A stretch of DNA of 40,087 nt from Pseudomonadota bacterium (GTDB lineage Bacteria > Pseudomonadota > Alphaproteobacteria > Rhizobiales > Xanthobacteraceae). The stretch's first letter is position 1; every line of letters begins with the position of its first letter. Location: positions 1 through 40,087 of the forward strand of contig JAEXHR010000206.1 in assembly GCA_023449855.1 (NCBI GenBank). The letters are read 5' to 3'. Position numbers and translations under genes: made by a program. Positions 8,110-15,561 of this stretch are shown piece after piece. The notes under the pieces are model-generated. The model was given only the letters and a program-made list of their open reading frames with translations. It was not told the DNA's origin and did no database searches.

Positions 8110-8595
8110 TCACTCGCCGCGCAAAGTGGGCGAGCTGTCATAGGCCGCAGATGCGCGGGCATTCATGTAACAGGGCTTGTACATGCTTGCGAGCTGCGGG
8201 CCGCGCAGGAACACCATCTGCGGCCTGAGGCCCCCGCGCTTGGAGATCCAGCGGCGGATATTCGACGGATACATCGAATACAGCATCTTCGTGGCTTCGC
8301 GATTGGTGACGGCGCGGCCGTTGTTACCCATGTCCCAGGCGGCGTGGAAGCCGAGCGTGGCATTCGGGGTCACGCAGATCCGGTCATGCGGAACGGCGCC
8401 GAGCACGATGGTGCAGGCCGAGGCGCACAGGCCGTCGATCACGACGGTTTCGCCCGAAGAGCGCAGGCCCTGATACTTGTCGACATAGGTTCCGATCCGG
8501 CCGCCGCGGTCGTCCGCGATGCGCACCACAGCATGGCTCGCGCCGACGCCTGCCATCAACAGAACCGCCGCCAGCAAACCCGTCATGAACTTCAT
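8110..8595 (-). CDS. Secreted ClpP/crotonase-fold-like protein of unknown function
   Basis: Exported protein of 161 residues with a signal peptide (MKFMTGLLAAVLLMAGVGAS, cleavage near SHA-VV). The region VVIDGLCASACTIVLGAVPHDRI followed by LGFHAAWD resembles the periplasmic ClpP/SppA-like proteins of the COG3904 kind. The candidate nucleophile is Ser59 in GLCASACTI and the candidate His is His84 in LGFHAAW. Cys57 and Cys61 flank the Ser and could form a disulfide, as could Cys73 and the Cys in YKPCYM. The start at 8595 has GGGGC upstream; the TTG twelve bases earlier is less likely. It is divergent from the FAD dehydrogenase gene. Peptidase activity is not shown by the sequence alone. Confidence 0.75.
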   Translation of the reverse strand: MKFMTGLLAAVLLMAGVGASHAVVRIADDRGGRIGTYVDKYQGLRSSGETVVIDGLCASACTIVLGAVPHDRICVTPNATLGFHAAWDMGNNGRAVTNREATKMLYSMYPSNIRRWISKRGGLRPQMVFLRGPQLASMYKPCYMNARASAAYDSSPTLRGE

Positions 8596-8783
8596 GCGCT
8601 GCCCCAAGAGCTGTGATGCCGAATCCGTCTGCCCTGATCGTGCAGAACCATGTCAGCGTGTTGGCGAAACGGGATTTTGTCTAGCGGCACATGACGGCGG
8701 CGCGACGATTCGAAACGAGTGTTGCGCGCGGGATGCAGTGTCCACCGCTTTGGAACAAGCGAATGCGAATTCCGCAATTTTCG

Positions 8784-8812
8784 TTGACCAAAGTTCCCGC
8801 GCGCCATTCAAT
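8784..8812 (+). promoter_or_regulatory. Candidate promoter of the FAD-dependent dehydrogenase
   Basis: TTGACC (8784-8789) is followed after 17 bp by TTCAAT (8807-8812), 30 bp before the ATG at 8843. The -35 is nearly perfect; the -10 matches 4 of 6 positions. GGGGGGAG at 8831-8838 is a strong ribosome binding site. The rest of the 8596-8842 divergent region shows no other clear element. Confidence 0.45.
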
Positions 8813-8842
8813 CTCTCTTAACGAAATGATGGGGGGAGAACG

Positions 8843-10498
8843 ATGGCGGTCGATGCGGATGTCATCGTGGTGGGCGCCGGCCTTGCCGGGCTCGTGGCTG
8901 CAACGGAAGTGGCCGACGCCGGCAAGCGCGTGATCGTGCTCGATCAGGAAGGCGAACAGAATCTCGGCGGCCAGGCGTTCTGGTCGTTCGGCGGTCTGTT
9001 CTTCATCGACTCGCCGGAACAGCGCCGGCTCGGCATCAAGGACAGCTTCGAACTCGCGCATCAGGACTGGATGGGCTCGGCCGGGTTCGACCGCGAGGAA
9101 GATCATTGGCCGCGCCGCTGGGCCGAAGCCTATCTCGGTTTCGCTGCCGGCGAGAAGCGCGACTGGCTGCGCGCCATGGGGCATCGCGTATTCCCCATTG
9201 TCGGCTGGGCGGAACGCGGCGGCTACGACGCCATGGGCCATGGCAATTCGGTGCCGCGCTTTCACATCACATGGGGAACGGGGCCGGGCATCGTCGAGCC
9301 GTTCGAACGCCGTGCGCGCGAGGCTGTCGCGAAGGGATTGCTCAGCTTCAGGTTCCGTTACCGCGTCGATGCGCTCAGCGTCACCGATGGAACCGTCGAT
9401 GGCGTCAGCGGCGCCGTGCTCGGGCCGGCGAATAACGAACGCGGCGAGAGCTCATCGCGCAATGTCGTCGGCGAGTTCTCGCTTCGTGCGCAGGCGGTGA
9501 TCGTCGCCTCCGGCGGCATCGGCGGCAATCACGATCTGGTGCGGCAGAACTGGCCGCAGCGTCTGGGCGCGCCGCCGCAGCGGATGATCTCCGGCGTGCC
9601 CGCCCATGTGGACGGGCGCATGATCGGGATCACGGAAGCGGCCGGTGCGCGGCTGATCAATCGCGACCGCATGTGGCACTATGTGGAGGGCATCGAGAAC
9701 TGGAATCCGATCTGGCCGAAGCACGGCATCCGCATCCTGCCGGGGCCGTCGTCCATGTGGTTCGACGCAACCGGCGAGCGGCTGCCTGCGCCGCTGTTCC
9801 CAGGCTCCGATACACTCGGACAGCTGCAATATATCCAGTCCACGGGCTTCGACTATTCCTGGTTCGTGCTGACCCAGGCGATCATCAAGAAGGAGTTCGC
9901 GCTGTCAGGCTCGGAGCAGAATCCTGATCTCACCGGCAAGAGCTGGCTGAAGACCGCGCGCCGCGCCACCAACAAGGGCGCACCGGCGCCGGTGGAAGCG
10001 TTCAAGGAACACGGCGCGGATTTCATCGTGCGCGACAATCTAGGCGATCTCGTGCAGGCGATGAACGAGCTGGCCGGCAGCGATCTGCTGAAGCTCGATC
10101 GTATCAAGGCGCAGATCGAGGCGCGCGACCGGACACTTGCCAATCCCTATGTGAAGGATGCGCAGGTGATGAACCTGCACAATGCGCGCAAATATATCGG
10201 CGACCGACTGATCCGCACCGCCAGGCCGCATCGCATTCTCGATCCGGACAAGGGCCCACTGATCGCCGTGCGGCTGAATATCCTGACGCGCAAGACGCTG
10301 GGCGGTTTCGAGACCGATCTCGATGCGCGCGTGTTCGGCGCCGGCCATCAGGTCATCCCCGGCCTCTATGCGGTCGGCGAAGCCGCCGGTTTCGGCGGCG
10401 GCGGGATGCATGGCTATCGCTCGCTGGAAGGCACCTTCCTCGGCGGCTGCTTGTTCTCGGGCAGGACGGCGGGACGCGCGGCAGCAAAGGCGGTGTAG
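8843..10498 (+). CDS. FAD-binding dehydrogenase (fumarate reductase/3-ketosteroid dehydrogenase-like flavoprotein)
   Basis: Soluble flavoprotein of 551 residues. It begins with the dinucleotide-binding motif DVIVVGAGLAGLVAATEV (Gly11, Gly13, Gly16), and the acidic end of the Rossmann strand is in VIVLDQEG. The family continues with NLGGQAFWSFGGLFF, VIVASGGIGGNHDLVR and the C-terminal FAD motif IPGLYAVGEAAGFGGGGMHGYRSLEGTFLGG (split in two). The full-length match is to the conserved bacterial FAD-binding dehydrogenase group. Its substrate is unknown; distant relatives act on ketosteroids or fumarate. It is a single-gene unit with its own promoter. Downstream lies a terminator hairpin followed by a convergent gene. 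Confidence 0.9.
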   Translation: MAVDADVIVVGAGLAGLVAATEVADAGKRVIVLDQEGEQNLGGQAFWSFGGLFFIDSPEQRRLGIKDSFELAHQDWMGSAGFDREEDHWPRRWAEAYLGFAAGEKRDWLRAMGHRVFPIVGWAERGGYDAMGHGNSVPRFHITWGTGPGIVEPFERRAREAVAKGLLSFRFRYRVDALSVTDGTVDGVSGAVLGPANNERGESSSRNVVGEFSLRAQAVIVASGGIGGNHDLVRQNWPQRLGAPPQRMISGVPAHVDGRMIGITEAAGARLINRDRMWHYVEGIENWNPIWPKHGIRILPGPSSMWFDATGERLPAPLFPGSDTLGQLQYIQSTGFDYSWFVLTQAIIKKEFALSGSEQNPDLTGKSWLKTARRATNKGAPAPVEAFKEHGADFIVRDNLGDLVQAMNELAGSDLLKLDRIKAQIEARDRTLANPYVKDAQVMNLHNARKYIGDRLIRTARPHRILDPDKGPLIAVRLNILTRKTLGGFETDLDARVFGAGHQVIPGLYAVGEAAGFGGGGMHGYRSLEGTFLGGCLFSGRTAGRAAAKAV

Positions 10499-10499
10499 C

Positions 10500-10530
10500 A
10501 AAAAGCCGTCCGGGCGTTACGCCGGACGGC
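10500..10530 (-). terminator. Rho-independent terminator for the minus-strand transcript
   Basis: GCCGTCCGG (10505-10513) pairs with CCGGACGGC (10522-10530), and the minus strand continues into TTTTT (10504-10500). It would end transcripts of the small secreted protein gene about 180 bp beyond its stop codon. As a stem it may also stop the convergent dehydrogenase transcript. The 10531-10708 remainder shows no gene. Confidence 0.7.
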
Positions 10531-10708
10531 CCTTCGATGCGACTGCCGGTCCCCAAAGTCATCCGGTTCCGCCGCACATCCGAAGGCTGGACCCGGATGG
10601 TTAACGAGGGGTTAATCGCCGACGATGTTCGATATCACGGCGCTCGGATACGCAGGATCTTCACCGCTCCGGGGGGCATGCGCCATTGCACCCCCGGCCT
10701 ACGCGCTT

Positions 10709-10960
10709 CTATCGACTCTTCGGTCCGCCGTTGTAGGTCCAGGCTCCCGCACGCGCGGTCTGCGAAGCGTCGCCCGGCCGGGCTTCGTAGGCGAAGGAGT
10801 TGGACGGGACGCCTGTCTCGATCGCTGCCGGTCGCGTCTGCTGCCGAATCTCGGCCGGCCAGTAACTCTTGTCTGTGATCGTGGAGCCCGCGTTCGCCGT
10901 CGCGGACAAGGCGGCGGCCGACATCAGGATCGACGAAACGAGGGTGATCTTGCGTAACAT
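10709..10960 (-). CDS. Small exported protein, predicted SigF-regulated
   Basis: Protein of 83 residues with a clear signal peptide (MLRKITLVSSILMSAAALSA, cleavage after ANA). The mature part is about 59 residues, polar, without Cys and with few acidic residues. It contains TDKSYWPAEIRQQ and SNSFAYEARPG and ends in YNGGPKSR. I do not recognise a family. The start at 10960 has GGAG seven bases upstream. The upstream region carries an exact copy of the sigF promoter (TGTAACC-N16-CGAACTCAT), so it is probably a direct target of the sigma factor encoded next to it. The lack of Cys argues against a DUF2282-type bufferin. It could be a periplasmic stress or metal-response protein, but its function is unknown. 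Confidence 0.75.
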   Translation of the reverse strand: MLRKITLVSSILMSAAALSATANAGSTITDKSYWPAEIRQQTRPAAIETGVPSNSFAYEARPGDASQTARAGAWTYNGGPKSR

Positions 10961-11014
10961 GATCGAACTCCATCTTGTGATTGGAAGCGGCTTCATCGCG
11001 CTTCCACAGATGAG

Positions 11015-11041
11015 TTCGGTGCCGGGCTCTCGCCGGTTACA
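11015..11041 (-). promoter_or_regulatory. SigF-type promoter of the small exported protein gene
   Basis: On the minus strand GTAACC (11040-11035, preceded by T) and CGAA (11018-11015) are separated by exactly 16 bp. This is the same element as upstream of sigF, including the extended CTCAT after CGAA. It matches the Caulobacter SigF promoter consensus as I recall it (GTAACC, 16 bp, CGAA). The predicted 5' leader is about 45 nt. Confidence 0.8.
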
Positions 11042-11069
11042 GGCTCACGCCCACGTGATGCGGACGGTC

Positions 11070-11711
11070 TCACCAGCGCAGCAAGCGCGGCCCGAGCGCC
11101 GCACCCGCCAGGGTGCAGAGCAGGATTGTCCCGCCATACCACAGCGTCACGAAGGGCAGGGAGTCGTCTATGCAATGAAACGCATAGGCCGTCGCGCTCA
11201 CCCCGCCGGCGAAGAGTCCGGCCGCGGCGCCGGCAAGTCGTAGATCCGTCGGTGCGCCTTTGCGCACGGCCCAGATCGCGACGACGAACGGAACGATCCC
11301 GATGATGGGGATCGACAGCAGGCACTCCAACCATTGATCCCCGAGGACCATCGCCTCCCAATGGGCGGGCGGCGCGAAAGACAGATTGATCAGGCCGAGC
11401 GCCGCGATGGCGACGAACGGCAGGACGAGAAGGGCCGGTCTCGTCCGGTGCTCGCCGCCCGGGCGCGTGAGCCGGGTCAGGAACAGGAACGCCAGTGCGA
11501 TCACGCCCACCGTGAACGAGAGCTTCATCACTACGAAACCGGCGGCCCCCACCTCGGCCAGGTCGGTGCGGAAACCCAGGATGGCGAAGCTGACGATGAC
11601 AGCCGCAGCGCCGCCGATGGCGAGCGCGGCAACGATCGCGCGATACGGCGGCTTCCGCTGGACGCGAACGTCGCCGGCGCTCAGCATATCGAGGAGATCG
11701 TCAGTCTTCAT
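11070..11711 (-). CDS. nrsF: NrsF/OsrA-type membrane anti-sigma factor (DUF1109)
   Basis: Inner-membrane anti-sigma factor of 213 residues that should hold SigF inactive until stress. The cytosolic N-terminus (residues 1-24, MKTDDLLDMLSAGDVRVQRK) is the expected sigma-binding part. About six membrane helices follow (25-47, 57-79, 92-111, 131-150, 157-175, 188-208). Cys130 in WLECLLS and Cys180 in FHCIDDSLPF lie in or near the periplasmic side. They match the two conserved cysteines that I recall as essential in Caulobacter NrsF and Bradyrhizobium OsrA (C129/C179). A third Cys (199) is in the last helix. The start codon overlaps the sigF stop by 4 bp (ATGA), so the two are translationally coupled. 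Confidence 0.92.
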   Translation of the reverse strand: MKTDDLLDMLSAGDVRVQRKPPYRAIVAALAIGGAAAVIVSFAILGFRTDLAEVGAAGFVVMKLSFTVGVIALAFLFLTRLTRPGGEHRTRPALLVLPFVAIAALGLINLSFAPPAHWEAMVLGDQWLECLLSIPIIGIVPFVVAIWAVRKGAPTDLRLAGAAAGLFAGGVSATAYAFHCIDDSLPFVTLWYGGTILLCTLAGAALGPRLLRW

Positions 11712-12265
11712 GCGCGGGATTCCTTCGCTATCATTGCTGCCAGTCGCCCGAGGCCACGGTGGATGTTGATCTTCACCAAGGACTCGGAAATGCCGCATCG
11801 GACGGCCGCTTCGGCGACGCTCTGGCCGTCGAGTTTCACCGCGACGATCGAGCATCGCATCTTCTCGGGCAGAAGCCGCATCAGCCGCGCCAGGTCGAGG
11901 CTGCTCTCGGTGCCCGAACTGTCGTCGCGGACCGTCAGGTTCTCTGCCGTATCGATCGGCACATCCGTCACGGACCTCCGGGTCCGGCGCAGAAAGTCGA
12001 TCAGCTTGAAACGGGCGATCGCATGCACCCAGGGCGTCAGCGGTTCTTGGGGATCATAGGTGTGACGCTTGAGATGGATCGCCAGCACAGCCTCCTGCAC
12101 GAGATCCTCCGCTTCGCTGACGGACCGCCCGGCCAAGTTAAGTCTATTCTTGTAGTAGGCGCGCAGATGTCCGCTCAGCCGGCCGAGCAGCGCGCGGTGG
12201 GCTGCCGCGTCGCCGTCCAGACTCGCAAGCATGAGCTTTCTGAGCTCGATTTCGGGGGAGTTCAT
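11708..12265 (-). CDS. sigF: ECF sigma factor SigF/EcfF
   Basis: RNA polymerase sigma factor of 185 residues. Region 2 spans about residues 28-95, with AEDLVQEAVLAIHLKRHTYD and WVHAIARFKLIDFLRR. Region 4 is about 125-180, with LPEKMRCSIVAVKLDGQSVA and ISESLVKINIHRGLGRL. It pairs with nrsF through an ATGA overlap. In Caulobacter, SigF-NrsF responds to heavy metals and copper; in Bradyrhizobium japonicum, EcfF-OsrA responds to reactive oxygen or chlorine species. Here it lies 104 bp downstream of cusA, which supports a metal or oxidant role. GGAG five bases before the ATG is the ribosome binding site; it lies in one arm of a palindrome. An exact SigF-type promoter directly upstream indicates autoregulation. 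Confidence 0.93.
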   Translation of the reverse strand: MNSPEIELRKLMLASLDGDAAAHRALLGRLSGHLRAYYKNRLNLAGRSVSEAEDLVQEAVLAIHLKRHTYDPQEPLTPWVHAIARFKLIDFLRRTRRSVTDVPIDTAENLTVRDDSSGTESSLDLARLMRLLPEKMRCSIVAVKLDGQSVAEAAVRCGISESLVKINIHRGLGRLAAMIAKESRA

Positions 12266-12270
12266 GACGT

Positions 12271-12298
12271 CTCCATCCGCATGAGTTCGCGGATGGAG
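12271..12298. promoter_or_regulatory. Perfect palindrome spanning the sigF -10 region and ribosome binding site
   Basis: CTCCATCCGC (12271-12280) and GCGGATGGAG (12289-12298) are perfect 10-bp arms with an 8-bp spacer. The proximal arm contains the sigF Shine-Dalgarno GGAG (12274-12271). The -10 motif CGAA starts in the distal arm (12289) and runs into the spacer. In RNA started upstream (from cusA) the arms would pair and hide the ribosome binding site. Confidence 0.7.
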
Positions 12299-12312
12299 CG
12301 GCCACGGTTACA
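12286..12312 (-). promoter_or_regulatory. Autoregulatory SigF-type promoter of sigF-nrsF
   Basis: On the minus strand TGTAACC (12312-12306) and CGAA (12289-12286) are separated by exactly 16 bp, followed by CTCAT. The element is identical in both boxes, the spacer length and the flank to the one at 11015-11041. Predicted transcription would start near 12279, leaving a leader of about 14 nt that contains the ribosome binding site but not the distal palindrome arm. Confidence 0.82.
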
Positions 12313-12369
12313 GCCCTGCGCGGATTTCTTCGCGCCTCCGCCGGTGCCCTTCGTCACGGGGCGTGCCTC

Positions 12370-15300
12370 TCATCCGGGCACCTCGTGCCGCAGTGTGCCC
12401 GCGGTTCGATCCGGGCTGCTTCCCTCTTCGTGCGGCGCAGGGAGGGAATCCCGCGGCAGGCCGTATCCCTTCAGCAGTCCGAAGATTGCCGGAATCACGA
12501 TGAGCGTCAGCAGTGTCGAGGAGATCATGCCGCCGATCATCGGTACTGCGATGCGCTGCATGATTTCGGAGCCGGTGCCGGTGCTCCACATGATCGGCAG
12601 CAGGCCGGCCATGATCGCCACCACCGTCATCATCTTCGGACGGACACGCTCGACGGCGCCTTCCATCACCGCGTCGTAGAGGTCGGTCCGGGACAGTTGC
12701 CGGCCTTCGAGATCCCGCCGGGCCTGCACCGATGCCAAAGCCTGGTTCAGATACATCAGCATCACGACGCCGGTCTCGACGGCGACGCCGGCGAGCGCAA
12801 TGAAGCCGACCGCCACCGCGACCGACAGGTTGAAGCCGAGCCACCACATCAGCCAGAGACCGCCAACCAAAGCGAATGGCAGCGACAGCATCACGATCAT
12901 GGTCTCGGTCAGCGACCGGAAGTTCATGTAGAGCAGCAGGAAGATGATGACGAGGGTCACCGGAACGACGACCCTCAGGCGTGCCGCCGCACGTTCGAGA
13001 TATTCGTACTGGCCGCTCCACATCACGTAGTAACCGGGCGGAAACGCAACGCCGGCCTGCACCGCGCGACGCGCGTCGGCCACGTAGCCACCGAGGTCAC
13101 GGTCCCGGATATCGACATAGATATACGTCGCCAGCTGACCGTTCTCGGTGCGTATCGAGGTCGGACCGCGCGCCGGCGCGATCTTCGCTACCTCTCCGAG
13201 CGGGACGGCGCCGCCGGCCGGCATGGGCACCAGCACGTCGCGCGCGATCGCGTGCGGACTGTCCCGGAGATCGCGAGGATAGCGCATATTGACCGTGAAG
13301 CGCTGGCGGCCCTCGACGGTGGTCGTCACCGTCTCGCCGCCGAGCGCCGTTGCGATCACATCCTGGACGTCCTGGATCATGATGCCATACCGTGCCAGCG
13401 CTTCGCGGTCGGGCGTCACGTCGAGATAATAGCCGCCGATACCGCGCTCCGCGTAAGCGGACGAGGTTCCGGGGACGGTCTTCAGCACCCGTTCGATCTG
13501 CTTGGCGAGCCGATCGATCTCGACGAGATCGGTGCCGATGACCTTGACGCCGACCGGCGTGCGGATGCCGGTCGACAGCATGTCGATGCGCGCCTTGATG
13601 GGCATCGTCCAGGCATTGGAGACGCCCGGAAACTGCAGGGCCTTGTCCATTTCGGCGATCAGCGCGTCGACCGTGAGCCCGGACCGCCATTCCTCCTTCG
13701 GCTTCAGGTTGACAATCGTCTCGAACATCTCCGAAGGCGCCGGGTCCGTCGCCGTCGCAGCACGACCGGCCTTGCCGAACACCGAGGCAACCTCGGGAAA
13801 GGATTTGATGATCCTGTTCTGCATCTGCATCAGTTCGGCAGCCTTGGTCACGGAAATGCCGGGCAAGGTCGTCGGCATGTACATGAGCGTGCCTTCGTTC
13901 AGGCTCGGCATGAATTCGGTGCCGAGCCGGCTCGCGGGCCACGCGCTTGCCGCGAGCACCGCAATCGCGAGCAGCACGACCAGGGTCTTTGCTCGCATCA
14001 CGAGTTCGATCACGGGCCTGTAGATCCATATCAGGAAACGGTTGATCGGATTGCGGTGTTCCGGAACGATCCGCCCGCGTACGAACAGGATCATCAGTGC
14101 GGGCACCAGCGTCACGGAAAGGATCGCCGCGGCAGCCATGGCGAACGTCTTGGTGAAGGCGAGCGGGCTGAACAGCCGGCCCTCCTGTGACTCCAGCGTG
14201 AAGATCGGCATGAACGAGACGGTGATGATCAGCAGGCTGAAGAACAGCGCCGGTCCCACTTCGGCCGCGGCCTCGATCAGGACCTCGACGCGCGACTTGT
14301 CGGGTGAGGCCCGTTCGAGATGCTTGTGTGCGTTCTCGATCATGACGATGGCGGCGTCGACCATCGCGCCGATGGCGATGGCGATTCCGCCGAGGCTCAT
14401 GATGTTCGAGCCCAGCCCGAGCAGCTTCATCGCCAGGAAGGCCATCAGCACCCCGACCGGCAGCATCAGGATCGCCACCAGGGCGCTTCGGACGTGAAGC
14501 AGGAAGACGACGCAGACAAGGGCAACGACGATGCTCTCCTCCAGCAGCGTGTTTTTGAGTGTCGCGATAGCGGCGTTGATCAGATTCGAACGGTCATAGA
14601 CCGTGACGATATCGACCGATGCGGGCAGACTGCTCGCGATCTCCTTCAATCGCTTTTTGACATTCTCGATGACATCGAGCGCGCTGATGCCGAAACGCTG
14701 CAGCACGATGCCGCTCGTGACCTCGCCCTCACCGTTGAGCTCGGTGATGCCGCGCCGTTCGTCCGGACCGATTTCCACCCGGGCGACGTCGCGTAGCAGG
14801 ACCGGCGTGCCGTTGCTGGATTTCAGGACGACGTTTCCGAGATCGTCGATCGATTTCAGATAACCCCTGCCGCGGATGACATACTCGAACTCGGAAAGCT
14901 CGACCGTGCGGCCGCCCACATCGGCATTGCTCGCACGGATCGCGTCCCGCATCTTCTGCGTGGTGATGCCGAGATCGCGCATCCGCAGCGGATCGAGGAT
15001 CACGTTATACTGCCTGACGAAGCCGCCGACGCTCGCGACCTCGGCGACGCCTTCCGCCTTGGCGAGCGCGAATTTCAGGTTCCAGTCCTGGATCGCCCGC
15101 GTGTCCGACAGGTTCAGCTCCCTCGACATCACGGCATATTGGTACACCCAGCCGACGCCCGTAGCGTCGGGGCCGATGGTCGGCGAGACGTTGGCGGGCA
15201 GTCTGGATGCCGCGCCGTTCAGGAATTCGAGAACGCGCGATCGCGCCCAGTAGATGTCGGTGCCGTCCTCGAAGATGACATAGACGAAAGACACGCCGAA

Positions 15301-15561
15301 GAACGAGAAGCCACGGACGACCTTGGATTTCGGCACCGTCAGCATCGCTGCAGTGAGCGGATAGGTGACTTGATCCTCGATGACCTGAGGAGCCTGTCCG
15401 GGATACTCGGTGTAGACGATGACCTGCGTATCGGAGAGGTCCGGGATGGCGTCTAGCGGCAGATGCAGCAATGCGTAGAAGCCGGCGGCTGCGGCGAAGC
15501 CGGTGCCGAACAGCGCCAGCAGCAGGTTGCGTGCGGACCATGCGATGATGCGCGCGATCAT
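12370..15561 (-). CDS. cusA: Copper/silver RND efflux pump CusA (HME-RND)
   Basis: Inner-membrane proton-driven transporter of 1063 residues that passes Cu(I)/Ag(I) from periplasm or cytosol into the CusB-outer membrane channel. The subfamily signature AIGAMVDAAIVMIENAHKHL (residues 396-415) is that of Cu/Ag pumps, and Asp402 corresponds to the proton-relay Asp405 of E. coli CusA. The three metal-binding methionines are conserved: Met562 (LMYMPTTLPG), Met612 (PSEMFET) and Met661 (RIDMLSTGI), aligning with E. coli Met573, Met623 and Met672 at a constant offset of 11. The start overlaps the cusB stop by 4 bp (ATGA). SigF-nrsF follow 104 bp downstream on the same strand. No truncation or frameshift is seen. 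Confidence 0.97.
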   Translation of the reverse strand: MIARIIAWSARNLLLALFGTGFAAAAGFYALLHLPLDAIPDLSDTQVIVYTEYPGQAPQVIEDQVTYPLTAAMLTVPKSKVVRGFSFFGVSFVYVIFEDGTDIYWARSRVLEFLNGAASRLPANVSPTIGPDATGVGWVYQYAVMSRELNLSDTRAIQDWNLKFALAKAEGVAEVASVGGFVRQYNVILDPLRMRDLGITTQKMRDAIRASNADVGGRTVELSEFEYVIRGRGYLKSIDDLGNVVLKSSNGTPVLLRDVARVEIGPDERRGITELNGEGEVTSGIVLQRFGISALDVIENVKKRLKEIASSLPASVDIVTVYDRSNLINAAIATLKNTLLEESIVVALVCVVFLLHVRSALVAILMLPVGVLMAFLAMKLLGLGSNIMSLGGIAIAIGAMVDAAIVMIENAHKHLERASPDKSRVEVLIEAAAEVGPALFFSLLIITVSFMPIFTLESQEGRLFSPLAFTKTFAMAAAAILSVTLVPALMILFVRGRIVPEHRNPINRFLIWIYRPVIELVMRAKTLVVLLAIAVLAASAWPASRLGTEFMPSLNEGTLMYMPTTLPGISVTKAAELMQMQNRIIKSFPEVASVFGKAGRAATATDPAPSEMFETIVNLKPKEEWRSGLTVDALIAEMDKALQFPGVSNAWTMPIKARIDMLSTGIRTPVGVKVIGTDLVEIDRLAKQIERVLKTVPGTSSAYAERGIGGYYLDVTPDREALARYGIMIQDVQDVIATALGGETVTTTVEGRQRFTVNMRYPRDLRDSPHAIARDVLVPMPAGGAVPLGEVAKIAPARGPTSIRTENGQLATYIYVDIRDRDLGGYVADARRAVQAGVAFPPGYYVMWSGQYEYLERAAARLRVVVPVTLVIIFLLLYMNFRSLTETMIVMLSLPFALVGGLWLMWWLGFNLSVAVAVGFIALAGVAVETGVVMLMYLNQALASVQARRDLEGRQLSRTDLYDAVMEGAVERVRPKMMTVVAIMAGLLPIMWSTGTGSEIMQRIAVPMIGGMISSTLLTLIVIPAIFGLLKGYGLPRDSLPAPHEEGSSPDRTAGTLRHEVPG

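Noticed and set aside
12385..14190. 601-codon plus-strand ORF opposite cusA
   Set aside because: Antisense shadow of a confidently identified RND pump gene in GC-rich DNA; low-complexity Arg/His/Asp composition and no domain.
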